Of a DNA stretch of 64,000 nucleotides, positions 46,352 through 58,086 are shown piece after piece. This DNA comes from Pleodorina starrii (taxonomy: Eukaryota; Chlorophyta; Chlorophyceae; Chlamydomonadales; Volvocaceae): assembly GCA_030267565.1 (NCBI GenBank), contig BRXU01000017.1, forward strand, positions 2,264,501 to 2,328,500, read 5' to 3'. The first letter of the stretch is position 1; every line of letters starts with the position of its first letter. The notes under the pieces were generated by a model. The model searched no databases. It saw nothing but the letters and a program-made list of their open reading frames with translations, and was not told the origin of the DNA. The translations under genes were made by a program, and so were the position numbers.

Positions 46352-48218
46352 TCATGTGGCCATCACAGCGCGTCGACCCGCATCCGCACACGCCGCATCC
46401 TGGCCGTCCTGAACCTCCGCACCGCCCGACGACTGCCCCCCGCCGCCACCGCCATCCGCATGCTCCTCTCCGCCGCCACCGCCACCGCCACCGCCACCGC
46501 CATCACCGCAGCTGCAACCCAGGACGTCCGCAGCATTCACCACGTCCAAGCCGCCCCCAGCCGCACCACCTCCACCATTATTGCCGCCCTCGCCGCTAGC
46601 TGCCTCCCTCCCCGCCTCCGCCCCCACCGCCACCACTCCCAGGCGCGCCTCCCTCGGCCCCGACGACCGGACATCGGCCGCTGCGCCCGGCCCCGCCCCG
46701 TCCACTTCCCCACACTTCCCCACAGCCCCCCGACACCCACCCTCACCCTCACCCTCACCCTCGCGCCCTCCTCCCTCTTGCACTCCTCCCTCTTGCGCTC
46801 GCGCATGACCCTCCTCCCCTTCCTCCTCCTCCTCCTCCTTCTCCTTCTCCTCCTTCTCCTTCTCCTCCACCTCCTCCAACGGACGGAACGCCCGGCCATC
46901 CACCGTCAGCACGCTGCCGTACCCCCGCAGCTGCACAGCCTGGCTCCGCACCGTGTCAACCGTCCAGGCCAGGACCCCGCCGCCGCCGCCGCCCTGCTGC
47001 CGCTGCGAGCTGGCGCTCCGCAGCTGACGGAGGCGGTGGGAGGCGGCGCCGCCGCCGCCGCCGCCGCCGGCGGCGGCGGCGCCTGGTCGGGGCTCCCAGG
47101 TACACCGCCGCAGAGCCACCTTGGCTCCCATATGCACTCGCAGCGCTGTCATGGGGTTGTACTCGAACCTGCAGCTTACCAATCGGCCCCTGCTGCCGCG
47201 CCCGCCAACCGCCACATCGCCGTGCTTGTTGGCGCCCAGCCTGCAGCCATCCGCCCACACCGCCGCGCCCGAGCACACAAAGACGCCGCTCTCGCCGTTG
47301 CCCAGTGCCGCGCAACCGCCATCCAGCAGCAACTCGCAGCCGGCGCCGTCGGCGTACGCGCCGTCGCCGCCGTTCTGGCTGAGTGAGCAGCCGGCCGTCA
47401 GGCGGAGGCCGCCGCCGGCGCGCACGGCTGCGCCGTGAGCGCAGTTCTTGGCGAGCTGGCCGCCGGCCACGAGGCTGAAGACCTCGGGCAGCGGCGGAGG
47501 CGGCGGTGCCGTACAGGCCAGCGTCGCCTCCGCCAGCGCCTCGGCGTTGTCGTCGGCGTCGAGCGTGCCGTACACCTCCAGCCCGCTGGCGGCGTTGCCG
47601 CTGCCGCTGCAGTCCCGCAGCTCCACGACGGCGCCCTGCCGTACACGCACGCCGGCGGCGGCGTTGCCGTCGAAGGTGCAGCCCGCCGCCAGCAGACGGC
47701 TGCCAGCGCCGTCGGCGGTGCCGCCGCAGCCGCGCAGCGAGCCGAGCGCCGCGCAGCCTGACGCGCTGACGGCGGCGCCGCCGCTGACGGCAAGGTTGGC
47801 GGCGGCGTTGTACGACAGCTCGCAGTCGCGCAGCTCCGCCGCTGCGCCACCGCCACGTACCGTCAGGCCAGTGCCGCCGTTGCCGCTGAGGCGGCAGCCC
47901 TCCGCCGTCAGGCACGCGCTGTATGACACCAGCGCGCCATGGCCGCGGCAGCCGCTGATGGCGGAGCGCGACAGCGTGACGGATGTGCCGCCGCCGCTGG
48001 CGACGACGCCCTGCGCCGGGCCGTTGAGCAGCTCCGACTGGGAGACCTCGACGGCGGCGCCGTCGGCAGCACGCAGCAGCGGCGGCGCCGCCACTGACGC
48101 CGCCGCTGACGCCGCCGGCGGCGACGAGCCACCTCCCTTCACCCGGCAGCGTCGAAGCGCCAGCCAGGAGCCGTCGCCGACGGCGGCGCAGCGGCCCAGA
48201 CGACAGCCGATGGCCTCG
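46352..48218 (-). pseudogene. 3' portion of the beta-helix gene, duplicated fragment
   Basis: Encodes the last about 620 residues of the protein at 50255-53941, from EAIGCRLGRCAAVGDGSW onward, without its N-terminal half. At 48218 it joins the duplicated 5' end of the Ala-rich gene. Frame and stop are intact, so it would be translated only if an upstream start supplies the right frame. Confidence 0.8.
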
Positions 48219-48713
48219 GCCCAGTCGGAGTGGGGCTGGGTCCTCCTGAGCCGTGGTCGCCGCCCTGCGCGGGGGAAGGCGCGTGCTGTCTCAGTCGCCG
48301 GCCGATGAAGCCGCCTGCGGGCAGGCAAGGCGACACGAAGCAAAGGCGAGGCCCAAGTTAGTCGGATCCTAGATATTTGGCGTCACGGCAGCGGTGAAAG
48401 CACCGGGCTATCAGTGGCTGCCACGATTGTAACAGCTCCGGTTTCCGGAAGCTTGATTTTCCGGAGCCGAGCCGCGCAGCGAAAGGCGGGGGGCACAGTA
48501 CCGGCGCCTACTATTCGCGCCTTCTTCACGTCTTTCCATTCGCCTTGTTTTGCTGTTGTTGTTGTTAATTCTCTCTCTCTCACCCGCTGCTGCCGCGCTG
48601 TCGCGCGCGGCGTCTGTGAGTCGAAGAGGCTCCAGCGCCAATAACCACGATAAGAGGACGACGCGGGCAAAGGACAGGCGGCGGCCTGCCGCATCACGGT
48701 CGCCCGCCGCCAT
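48139..48713 (-). pseudogene. Chimeric start: Ala-rich signal exon fused to beta-helix sequence
   Basis: Exon 1 of the Ala-rich gene (signal peptide) is present again at 48713-48584, with its donor and the acceptor at 48315. The exon 2 copy reads [20 protein letters not shown]... to the duplication junction at 48218. It then enters beta-helix DNA in a different frame and stops at 48139. The predicted product is a secreted peptide of about 100 residues. An alternative frame through the same junction is open into the beta-helix domain, so alternative splicing could give an in-frame fusion. Confidence 0.6.
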
Positions 48714-51700
48714 CCTCTATTTTGCGCTGAGCTGCTAATGAGAGAGAAGTATGTTGGCGCGTCCGTCTTGCTTGAGGGTTGGGTCGGTATTTGTAGCGTC
48801 GGGAAAGCGACAAAGTTGTGGTTCTGAAGTTCTTTTTATTTCCAGCGAAATCAATTGAATGCAGCCGAGGATCCGACCGACATCGATCGGACCCGAGCTG
48901 CTATTGCGGCCTGTCCAGTTTGCAAACTCTTTTTTACTTTTTGCAAAACCATATGTCATGAATGTTGCGTTTGGACAAGGTGCGGCTTCACAGCGCGGGA
49001 CCTGGCGCACAGCCGCCGCCGCAACCACGCACGCACGTGCGCATTACCGACCCACGGGTCAATCCAATCCTCCGGACGCCGTCCGCATTCCGCGCCGCTT
49101 GATCCCGCCGCCTGCGTGCCGTCTCAGAGACAAGGGAGTGCAGTGCGCGCGCGAGGCGGCCCGTAAAAGTGGCCCAGCGTTGCGCGGCTTTTAGGGTGCG
49201 ATGTTTACAAGCGAGAGCAGAACGAGCCGCCTTCAATCCTCTTTGAGAATAGTCTTAATGATCATCCGCATCCATCATTGGCATCATTTGCATCCGGGTT
49301 TGGATGCTCATCATAAACGATAAAACGAAGCTCCCTGTCTGAAAAAACACGACGGCCGCTCTGTTGTTTCTACGCGACGGTAGTGCAGTACAGTACGGCA
49401 GCCTGTGCTACGTACCGAGGTTCTGGGGCCAACTTCTGGGGCCAACTCTTACCAACTGCCAACTGCCAACTGTGTGAGTGCGCGCGTGTTTCCTGTCCTG
49501 TCCTGTCCTGTCCTGCCCTGCCGCCACCGCGACGTGTCGTCTCCGGCACACACGGCTCAGCTGCCAAAGCGCCGCCGTGTTGTTCGGCTTTGACTGAATG
49601 GTTGGAAACCTATCGCGTCATGTTCCAATTCCATTCCTCCTCGTCAGACGACGACGACGACGACAACATTAACAAACCCGACCCGTACTCCGATCCCCCG
49701 ATACATCATCCGTCGCGGCCCCCCTCCCCCCTTTCCGCATCCCTTCGCGACGGATTCCGCGCAGGGAGGGAAGGCGCCGTTCCGGAGCGCCCGCAGCCCC
49801 CCAACAGGCTACGTAAAAGTAAGGTTTATGTACGGTATACGGCATCGTCCTTGGTCTTGAAGAGCTAAAAACGACAGACAAACACGCGTCAGCCTGCTTT
49901 CCCCCCCTTAATACGGCTGTTCACTTCACGGCTTGTGACGGCTGTGTTGGATTGCGACCCCATATTCAGTAACTCAATACTCAAATCAACCACCGTATTC
50001 GCCAACTCATCACCTCCCAGGCCCGGTCCGGAGCACATTTGCGGAAATCTGCATATTCCCCCAGAAATAAAACACCTTACCACATGTCTGCAGGCATACG
50101 CGAGGCCGACAAGGAAGAAGGAACAAACCGATAAAAAAACCTACGACCGACCGATAAGCCCGTTCCCCAAAGCCCGTTTTTGCTTCGCAACTACCGGTAG
50201 CTTGGCGCCGCTAGGCCGCGAGCAGCGACCCGCGGGTCATGTGGGTCATGTGGGTCATGTGGCCATCACAGCGCGTCGACCCGCATCCGCACACGCCGCA
50301 TCCTGGCCGTCCTGAACCTCCGCACCGCCCGACGACTGCCCCCCGCCGCCACCGCCATCCGCATGCTCCTCTCCGCCGCCACCGCCACCGCCACCGCCAC
50401 CGCCATCACCGCAGCTGCAACCCAGGACGTCCGCAGCATTCACCACGTCCAAGCCGCCCCCAGCCGCACCACCTCCACCATTATTGCCGCCCTCGCCGCT
50501 AGCTGCCTCCCTCCCCGCCTCCGCCCCCACCGCCACCACTCCCAGGCGCGCCTCCCTCGGCCCCGACGACCGGACATCGGCCGCTGCGCCCGGCCCCGCC
50601 CCGTCCACTTCCCCACACTTCCCCACAGCCCCCCGACACCCACCCTCACCCTCACCCTCACCCTCGCGCCCTCCTCCCTCTTGCACTCCTCCCTCTTGCG
50701 CTCGCGCATGACCCTCCTCCCCTTCCTCCTCCTCCTCCTCCTTCTCCTTCTCCTCCTTCTCCTTCTCCTCCACCTCCTCCAACGGACGGAACGCCCGGCC
50801 ATCCACCGTCAGCACGCTGCCGTACCCCCGCAGCTGCACAGCCTGGCTCCGCACCGTGTCAACCGTCCAGGCCAGGACCCCGCCGCCGCCGCCGCCGCCC
50901 TGCTGCCGCTGCGAGCTGGCGCTCCGCAGCTGACGGAGGCGGTGGGAGGCGGCGCCGCCGCCGCCGCCGCCGCCGGCGGCGGCGGCGCCTGGTCGGGGCT
51001 CCCAGGTACACCGCCGCAGAGCCACCTTGGCTCCCATATGCACTCGCAGCGCTGTCATGGGGTTGTACTCGAACCTGCAGCTTACCAATCGGCCCCTGCT
51101 GCCGCGCCCGCCAACCGCCACATCGCCGTGCTTGTTGGCGCCCAGCCTGCAGCCATCCGCCCACACCGCCGCGCCCGAGCACACAAAGACGCCGCTCTCG
51201 CCGTTGCCCAGTGCCGCGCAACCGCCATCCAGCAGCAACTCGCAGCCGGCGCCGTCGGCGTACGCGCCGTCGCCGCCGTTCTGGCTGAGTGAGCAGCCGG
51301 CCGTCAGGCGGAGGCCGCCGCCGGCGCGCACGGCTGCGCCGTGAGCGCAGTTCTTGGCGAGCTGGCCGCCGGCCACGAGGCTGAAGACCTCGGGCAGCGG
51401 CGGAGGCGGCGGTGCCGTACAGGCCAGCGTCGCCTCCGCCAGCGCCTCGGCGTTGTCGTCGGCGTCGAGCGTGCCGTACACCTCCAGCCCGCTGGCGGCG
51501 TTGCCGCTGCCGCTGCAGTCCCGCAGCTCCACGACGGCGCCCTGCCGTACACGCACGCCGGCGGCGGCGTTGCCGTCGAAGGTGCAGCCCGCCGCCAGCA
51601 GACGGCTGCCAGCGCCGTCGGCGGTGCCGCCGCAGCCGCGCAGCGAGCCGAGCGCCGCGCAGCCTGACGCGCTGACGGCGGCGCCGCCGCTGACGGCAAG

Positions 51701-52125
51701 GTTGGCGGCGGCGTTGTACGACAGCTCGCAGTCGCGCAGCTCCGCCGCTGCGCCACCGCCACGTACCGTCAGGCCAGTGCCGCCGTTGCCGCTGAGGCGG
51801 CAGCCCTCCGCCGTCAGGCACGCGCTGTATGACACCAGCGCGCCATGGCCGCGGCAGCCGCTGATGGCGGAGCGCGACAGCGTGACGGATGTGCCGCCGC
51901 CGCTGGCGACGACGCCCTGCGCCGGGCCGTTGAGCAGCTCCGACTGGGAGACCTCGACGGCGGCGCCGTCGGCAGCACGCAGCAGCGGCGGCGCCGCCAC
52001 TGACGCCGCCGCTGACGCCGCCGGCGGCGACGAGCCACCTCCCTTCACCCGGCAGCGTCGAAGCGCCAGCCAGGAGCCGTCGCCGACGGCGGCGCAGCGG
52101 CCCAGACGACAGCCGATGGCCTCGG
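48219..52125 (+). repeat. 3.9-kb tandem duplication, unit 2
   Basis: Contains the 5' end of the Ala-rich gene (exon 1 and part of exon 2), the 1.5-kb intergenic region, and the 3' part of the beta-helix gene. Its right end is continuous with the full-length beta-helix gene. Confidence 0.97.
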
Positions 52126-53941
52126 CGGCGGCGCCGCCGTCCACCAGAATGGAGAGGAAAGGCAGCGGCGGCGACGGCGACGGCGGCGGGCAGTCGGCCG
52201 CCGGGGCGCGGCGATGCCGTACGGGTTGTGAGGGAGGCGTCGCGGAGCCGGAGGGCGATGAAGGCACGGCGGCGCCGTTGGCCGCACCGCCGCCACCGCC
52301 GCCGCCGCCGGGGGATGCATTGACGAGTACGGCCTTCGCACAGCAGCCTCGTAGGAGCAGCCGACCGCCCTCGCCAACGTGCAACAGCGGCATGCCGACG
52401 CTACTGCTGCCTGTGCTACTTCGACTGCCGCCGCCGCCGCCGGCGGCGGCGGCGGCACGGCTCCGTAGCGTGCGCGAGCCTGTGCCGTCGGCGTGCCGCG
52501 GCGACGGCGACGGCGGCGGCCGCCCCGCTGCGCGGGGCGTCGCCGCCGCGGCAGCGGCGGCATCGCCGCCGCCGCCGCCGCCGACGGCGGCGCCGGCGAT
52601 CACGACGACGTCCACGTCAGCCAGGATGACGTGGCCGCCAGACCCAACGTACAGTTTCTGGCCGGGCCTGAACGCCAGGGTGCAGTTGTGGAGGATGACG
52701 GTGCGGTTCTGGATCCGGATCACGTCGCCCGTAGATCCTGGATCCAGCTCGCCGGAGAAGGTGACGGAACCCAGCGAAAGGTGCACGTCGCGGTCGCCAG
52801 GACGCGCCAGCCGGTCTCGGAGCTCCTGCAAACTCCCAGACAGCAAAACGTGTTGCGCCGGCGGGACGTGCAGCGGCGGCGCGGGGCCGCCGCCGCCGCC
52901 GCCGCCGCCAGCCGCCAGCTGCATATCACCCGCCGCCACCTTATAGCCCTGGTCCTCAGGCACCGGGCCCAAACGACCCAGTCCCAGCCCCGCATCCCGG
53001 CGGCAGGGAGGCGGCGGCGGAGGAGGAGGAGAGCCGCCGCGCCGGTCGCCGTTCACCGGTCGTGGAGGGCCCCACGCTGTCAGCTGCTGCGATGACGGGG
53101 CCCGGAGGGCCCCGCTGCCGCCGCCGCCGCCGGCAGCGGCGGCGGAGGTCGGCCGGCTGCGAAGGTCCCCAGCTGGCGGCGGCGGCGCCCTCGAGAGCGG
53201 CCTGGACCCACGGGACGGTGGCGTCGCGGAGGAAGGCCGCTTGGACGCTCCGCCGCGGCCGCCGCTGCCCTGAGAGCCGGCGCCTGTGCTAGGCGCGGGC
53301 GGCGGCCCTCCAGGGTACGGCTCCGGCTCCGAGACCAGGCTCGGGCCGCCAATACCAGTGGAACCGCGCCTCAGCGGCCGCACGGGTCCCGCGCTCACCG
53401 TTCGCCTCGGCCGAGTCCCCGCCGCCGGCCCTGGCCCTGCGCCGCCGGCGCAGCCGCCGTTGATACTGACGGCGCCGCCGCCGCGGGCGAACCCGGTGGC
53501 CGCCGTTGCCGAGCCGAGCCCCGTAGCCGTTGACGCCGCGGCCGCATACCCGCCGCCGCCGCCGCCAGTGCAGGATGTCCGGAGCTCGCGCAGCGGCCTG
53601 GCGGCGGCGGCGACGGCGGCGGCGGAGGTGGGGCGCGCGGCCATGGCGCCACACGGGCCGCTACTGGCTCGAATGAAATGCAGGAGCACGGACGACACGC
53701 CGCCGCCGTCGGTGCATCCGCTGGTGGCGCCGCCGTCGCCGGACAGCGATGCGCCGCGGCCGGCGGAGGCGGCGCGAGGCAACGACGGGGCTGACCGCAG
53801 CGTCCCCGCCGTCGCGTCGCTTCGGCCGCCAGTGGCGCTGCTGCTGACGCCGAGCCGCCGCCGGGCGGCGCTGGAGGCGGGGAGCGGCCGCGCCTTGAAG
53901 TCCCGCAACTGCGTTCCGTCCGTCAGTTGGGAGGACGCCAC
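50255..53941 (-). CDS. Large protein with right-handed parallel beta-helix region
   Basis: An uninterrupted frame of 1228 residues. Residues about 1-330 are low-complexity Ser/Gly/Pro/Arg. About 340-430 contains LLSGSLQELRDRL, RTVILHNCTLAFRPG and GGHVILADVDVVVI, like the entry rungs of a beta-solenoid. About 600-980 is a long series of degenerate 22-25-residue rungs (e.g. VTLSRSAISGCRGHGALVSY, LTAEGCRLSGNGGTGLTVRG, VELRDCSGSGNAASGLEVYG) with the C-x-L/F-x-x-N-x-x-x-G-x-x-V pattern. This is typical of right-handed beta-helix (pectin-lyase-like) folds. A Glu-rich then Gly-rich C-terminus follows. No pectate-lyase catalytic residues are evident. The first codon used here may be internal: CCCACAG just upstream of 53941 is a good acceptor, so further 5' exons are possible. 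The last 620 residues are duplicated at 46352-48218. Confidence 0.7.
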   Translation of the reverse strand: MASSQLTDGTQLRDFKARPLPASSAARRRLGVSSSATGGRSDATAGTLRSAPSLPRAASAGRGASLSGDGGATSGCTDGGGVSSVLLHFIRASSGPCGAMAARPTSAAAVAAAARPLRELRTSCTGGGGGGYAAAASTATGLGSATAATGFARGGGAVSINGGCAGGAGPGPAAGTRPRRTVSAGPVRPLRRGSTGIGGPSLVSEPEPYPGGPPPAPSTGAGSQGSGGRGGASKRPSSATPPSRGSRPLSRAPPPPAGDLRSRPTSAAAAGGGGGSGALRAPSSQQLTAWGPPRPVNGDRRGGSPPPPPPPPCRRDAGLGLGRLGPVPEDQGYKVAAGDMQLAAGGGGGGGGPAPPLHVPPAQHVLLSGSLQELRDRLARPGDRDVHLSLGSVTFSGELDPGSTGDVIRIQNRTVILHNCTLAFRPGQKLYVGSGGHVILADVDVVVIAGAAVGGGGGGDAAAAAAATPRAAGRPPPSPSPRHADGTGSRTLRSRAAAAAGGGGGSRSSTGSSSVGMPLLHVGEGGRLLLRGCCAKAVLVNASPGGGGGGGGAANGAAVPSSPSGSATPPSQPVRHRRAPAADCPPPSPSPPLPFLSILVDGGAAAEAIGCRLGRCAAVGDGSWLALRRCRVKGGGSSPPAASAAASVAAPPLLRAADGAAVEVSQSELLNGPAQGVVASGGGTSVTLSRSAISGCRGHGALVSYSACLTAEGCRLSGNGGTGLTVRGGGAAAELRDCELSYNAAANLAVSGGAAVSASGCAALGSLRGCGGTADGAGSRLLAAGCTFDGNAAAGVRVRQGAVVELRDCSGSGNAASGLEVYGTLDADDNAEALAEATLACTAPPPPPLPEVFSLVAGGQLAKNCAHGAAVRAGGGLRLTAGCSLSQNGGDGAYADGAGCELLLDGGCAALGNGESGVFVCSGAAVWADGCRLGANKHGDVAVGGRGSRGRLVSCRFEYNPMTALRVHMGAKVALRRCTWEPRPGAAAAGGGGGGGAASHRLRQLRSASSQRQQGGGGGGGVLAWTVDTVRSQAVQLRGYGSVLTVDGRAFRPLEEVEEKEKEEKEKEEEEEEGEEGHARAQEGGVQEGGGREGEGEGEGGCRGAVGKCGEVDGAGPGAAADVRSSGPREARLGVVAVGAEAGREAASGEGGNNGGGGAAGGGLDVVNAADVLGCSCGDGGGGGGGGGGGEEHADGGGGGGQSSGGAEVQDGQDAACADAGRRAVMAT

Positions 53942-54805
53942 TGTGGGTTTGGCCCATGCGCTGATCCAGGAAGGCAGGTGTGAATTCCCGGTGGAGGAAG
54001 TGCGCGAGGCTTTGGGGCTTGGCCCCTCGGCTACGGCCGCGGCCGCGGCCGCGGCCGTGCTGCTGCTGTCGTGGCGCTCACCGCCATCGGCACCATCGCC
54101 CGCCTCCCGGGGATCCTGCGTGGTGCAGTGCGGTGAGTAGAAGTAGAAGTTTCAGCGTGGAGGCCGTTGCTGGAAGCTCAGGCTGTTGAGGGTGAAGGCT
54201 TAAGAGTTCAGATGCTGGCCGCGGCCAAGCGGTTGGAAGCCCGCCGCTCATGTGCGATATGACGAATCGACAAAATGGAAATGACCTGCTGGCCCTATGC
54301 ACAGCAGTAATCGATCTCAAGTTAAAGGCCTCATAAGCCTCCTGCTTTCCGGAGCTATGCAGCAATTGGTGCGAAACTGCCCCGAAAACCCGCTCGCATT
54401 TCTGAATAGCTTCAAAAGGTTCCATGGCAATATATGACTTTGTGACACAAAGAGAGGCGTGAAAGGAGGGACGTGCACTTGGGACCCAAATGCCCAGTTC
54501 TTAACCGCACCTGGTTATCCACCGCCAGCATGGCCATTGACTGATCCAGACTTTTGATGCACACTGGTTGAAGTCACATAAGTGCACGTCACATGAAAAG
54601 GCTCGGTTCCGGCCTAATTGGCGTGCCGAACTGCCGGTGCACGACACGCCCTAACTTTATAACTCAGCGCTGCGTGAGTGCCATTATTAGTACAGTTTCA
54701 GGGCGCAATGAAGGATGAGCTAGACATTCGCAGCCTGTAGCTTCTGGGTCACTGGGTGTGTTGACGTTTCCGTACAAACCGCCCACCGAACGAGTACCTC
54801 GGGTA

Positions 54806-55462
54806 AACGCGGGTTCCTTCGTTCACTGAAAGCAGAATGAACGTTCACTGAACCTGCACTGAACGCTCACCGTGGACGTTCAGTGAAGGTTAACCGTTGA
54901 CCGTTCAGGCCCTTGTGCTGCAAGCGAAAATAACGTCCTTTTGTGCTTTTGACTTATGACTAGCTGCCTAAGTGACCAAAGCTGCTGGGGCACATATAAT
55001 GAACCGATACAAGGCCAAGCAGTTATGTGAATACCTTTTATGTGCGCGGGAACAGTGCTGGAGCATGCGTGCCGTACTATTTTGCGAAATAGTACGACCT
55101 GCAAGCGCACCGGTCCCTCACCACGGTCGGCACTCCCGAATGAGTTTCTCTGCCGGCTAGTTCTGCATAAAGTCAACATGAATCTTGACAAGGCGCTGCT
55201 GCTTCTCGACAACCATTGGCCGGCCGTGCATCCTCAGACAATTTATTTCGTCGGGTCCTGCATTTCGTTTGATGCATCTGCAGCTGCGGCCATGATTGCG
55301 TATTTGGAAGACGGGAGTACCATTGACGTCGGCCACCTGGCTTTGACGAACGTTCACTGAACATTCAGTGAACGTTCCCCGTGACTGTTCGCTGAACATT
55401 CAGTGAACGTTCAGCGAACAGTCATCAGTCGTTCATGTCGTGAACGGAAACACCCGCGCTTC
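54806..55462. mobile_element. Small element with inverted ends and GTTCACTGAAC repeats
   Basis: The left end (AAACGCGGGTTCCTTCGTTC at 54806) and the reverse complement of the right end (AAGCGCGGGTGTTTCCGTTC at 55462) are similar. Both flanks are filled with palindromic GTTCACTGAAC/GTTCAGTGAAC words (54828-54910 and 55350-55425). A plus-strand frame at 55100-55357 (SALPNEFLCRLVLHKVNMNL...) ends among the right repeats and may be a transposase fragment. Confidence 0.5.
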
Positions 55463-57887
55463 CCCAAAGTAGTGCACCGAACCACCCGATGGTTGCCCAT
55501 TGCGACAAATTCACGGTTCGGACTTCGGAGCTTCGGACTTCAAGCTGTCTCGAGCCTGCATGAACGGATATTCAGTTGTGGCGTCCAGCCCCTTGCGGTC
55601 GTTGCATTTGAGGAGTAAGCTGGCACAATTCAACCGCTGGCCACCAAGGCGTGCTTGTCCCGCTCGGTCAAGTGGCGTTCCAGGGGCCCCGCTCCCAGCC
55701 CCGACAGCCGGCATAATGCGCCCCATCAACCGTCTCGACTTCAGCCATGCGGCACGCGCGCAGACGTGCCGAAGTCGGCTTCAGGTGCGGCCCACCGCGA
55801 CGCGCGCCGCCTGCGACAAGTCCAGGCCACAACAAGACGTGCGGTTAGGCAAGGAGAGGGGTCAGCAACTGCCACCGTTGCAGATGTAACCAAACCACAA
55901 ATCCGTAGCCATGACCAAAAGCCATCCAGGGCCACACACCAGATCATCAACCGGACTACCGGTAAACTCGCAAATGCCTCTTCTTGCGGACAAGTCGGGG
56001 GGAAGGGAGGCGGAGGGAGGGCAGACCGCCCCCACGCGGGGCCAACCCTCCGGCCCTATAGGTACGGTCGGCCGACCTACGGTACCTAGACCAACCAATG
56101 AACCCATTGCCGGAAAACCACCGAGCGGCTCCGCCTCCCGTGCCACAGACCGCAACCCGCGATTCCAATCTACGGTAACTCCCACCGCCATCGCCATTCA
56201 CCATTCGCCGCCGCAGCAACCTCCATATCTATCCACCTTTAACAGATGCAGATCCAAGCTTCAGATGCGGATCTACACGATCCAAGATCCGCGGTCCCGC
56301 GGTTCCGCGGCGCGGCCGCACATGTTTCCCCCACTCCCATAAAACGGATTCTCCCATTCGTCGTTACCGGGGGATCGCCGCTGGGCTCCCTCACCGGAAA
56401 TGCGCGCCACTCTACAAAAAGACGCCGCGCGGCACGGCGTGCAAGCAAGGCTAACCACCAAGCAAGCCCTCATACACCAATCTGCCCCCCCTCCCCACCT
56501 CGCCCCCTCCCTTCCTCCCTCCCGTCCTCTCCCTACTATGCGGGCCGGCGCCGTAGCGTCCCATACTCCTTTCACCCCGGCCGATATCCCCCGATCGCAT
56601 CACGGTTCCGCGGCCAGAGACCCACACGCGAGCAGGGCAGACATGCCGGCAGGCCGGCCGCACAGGAAAGCGCCTTGTGCCCAAACCAAACCAAACCAAA
56701 CCAAACCGAATTGAATTGACCCGGCATTCAGCCCTCGACCCCATTATCCCCCGCCGCTCAGCACCTCTACTACGTTCGAGACAGCGCGCCGCTCAACAGG
56801 CGCGCTCGGGGTCCGTTTCACCAGAGAATGCCAGATACATCCTCGCGCAAAGCTTTCGCCCGCGCACACACGCCCTCCTGCACCTGCCCCCCCCCCCCGC
56901 AGCAACACCTCTCTAGGGAAACAAAGCCAAAGCAGCCCTTCCGGGTCGCGGCTCCCGACCGTGCCTCCGGGTAGCCTTGCCAACTCATGCATTAGGGTTG
57001 TGAGCCATCGCGGTGCCGTACATGACAAAAAAAACAGACAACCGCCGCTGGCGCTTCAGTAACACTACTTTATCTCAACCGCCACCGCTGCTGCAATAAC
57101 GCTATTGCCACATCCGCCGCCGCTGCCACTTGACTAACACTACCTTCCAAATCTTGGAGCACACACAGCGGCCGATTCGTCGCAGGGACAGAGACCGCCA
57201 CCGCCAGCGCTTCGCGGGGCCTCTCAGCAGGGGGGAAAGCCACCTCAGCAGGGGGCAAAGCCACACAGTACGTGGTGCCAAGGCCAGGCCCCAGGCCAAA
57301 TCGGCCCACCACCGCCGCAGTCATCGCAGCCGTGTGTGTGTGCGTGTGTGCGTGTGCGTGTGCGTGTGTGTGTAAGCTCCACTCAAAATCCAGCCTCGCT
57401 CTCCGCCGGCTACAGCTCAACCCCTCCTCCTCTTCTCCTCTCCCCTCTACCTCCCACGTGCCGGCCAGTCCGCACGCGACCTCCCCACGCTCCCACGCTC
57501 CCCGCTCCGGCCCTACGCTGTACACACGCCCTAGGCACACGATACACACACACGCAAAAATCGCCTCAAGAACGGAGCCAACGCCGCCCCTACCTCTATC
57601 AACGCTACGCGACTGCGGTTCGAGATGTCCCCAGACCACATACTGGTACTCGGGAGGTTTGTGGCCCACACGGGGAATGGTGGGGTCAGCAGCCCCCATT
57701 TGTTATTCTCATCTGTGCTCTCGACACGCGCCTTCCAACTCAACCAACCGCCGCCACCATCGCCACCACCATCGCCAGCCGGAGATCAGGTGCCACATCA
57801 GGTGCCACCCCCGACCCCTGGCTGGCGGCTTCCAACCCCCAAACGCCCAGCGGGAACCTGGAGCAAGGGCGTTGTGGTGGCAGCAGT

Positions 57888-57921
<34 letters not shown>

Positions 57922-58086
57922 CCAGCGGCGGCGGCGGCGGCGGAGCCGCCCAGCCAGCCCAGCCAGCCTTGCGACAGGCAGGCCTGTGGTCCCGCCCGCC
58001 AGTCTGGTGGCACCCGCCCAGCCATCCCCCCTGGTCCCTCCCTCCCTCCCTTCCTCCCGCCAGCCAGCAGCCTGCCCGTCTAATCA
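55463..58086. other. Intergenic and 3' flank of kinase gene, no gene seen
   Basis: About 2.6 kb. It contains CCAAA repeats at 56685-56707 and a CGTGTG run at 57336-57372. GCA and GGC triplets lie at 57893-57945, in the probable 3' untranslated part of the kinase. Open frames on both strands lack domain features. I see no clear TGTAA on the minus strand here. Confidence 0.45.

Larger units (their letters stand above)
44316..48218 (+). repeat. 3.9-kb tandem duplication, unit 1
   Basis: Repeats at a constant offset of 3903 bp (3906 after one extra CCG). The only differences I noticed to unit 2 are one C/T near 45998/49901 and the CCG triplet near 46980. The junction shares CGGC with both outer breakpoints. 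Confidence 0.97.
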
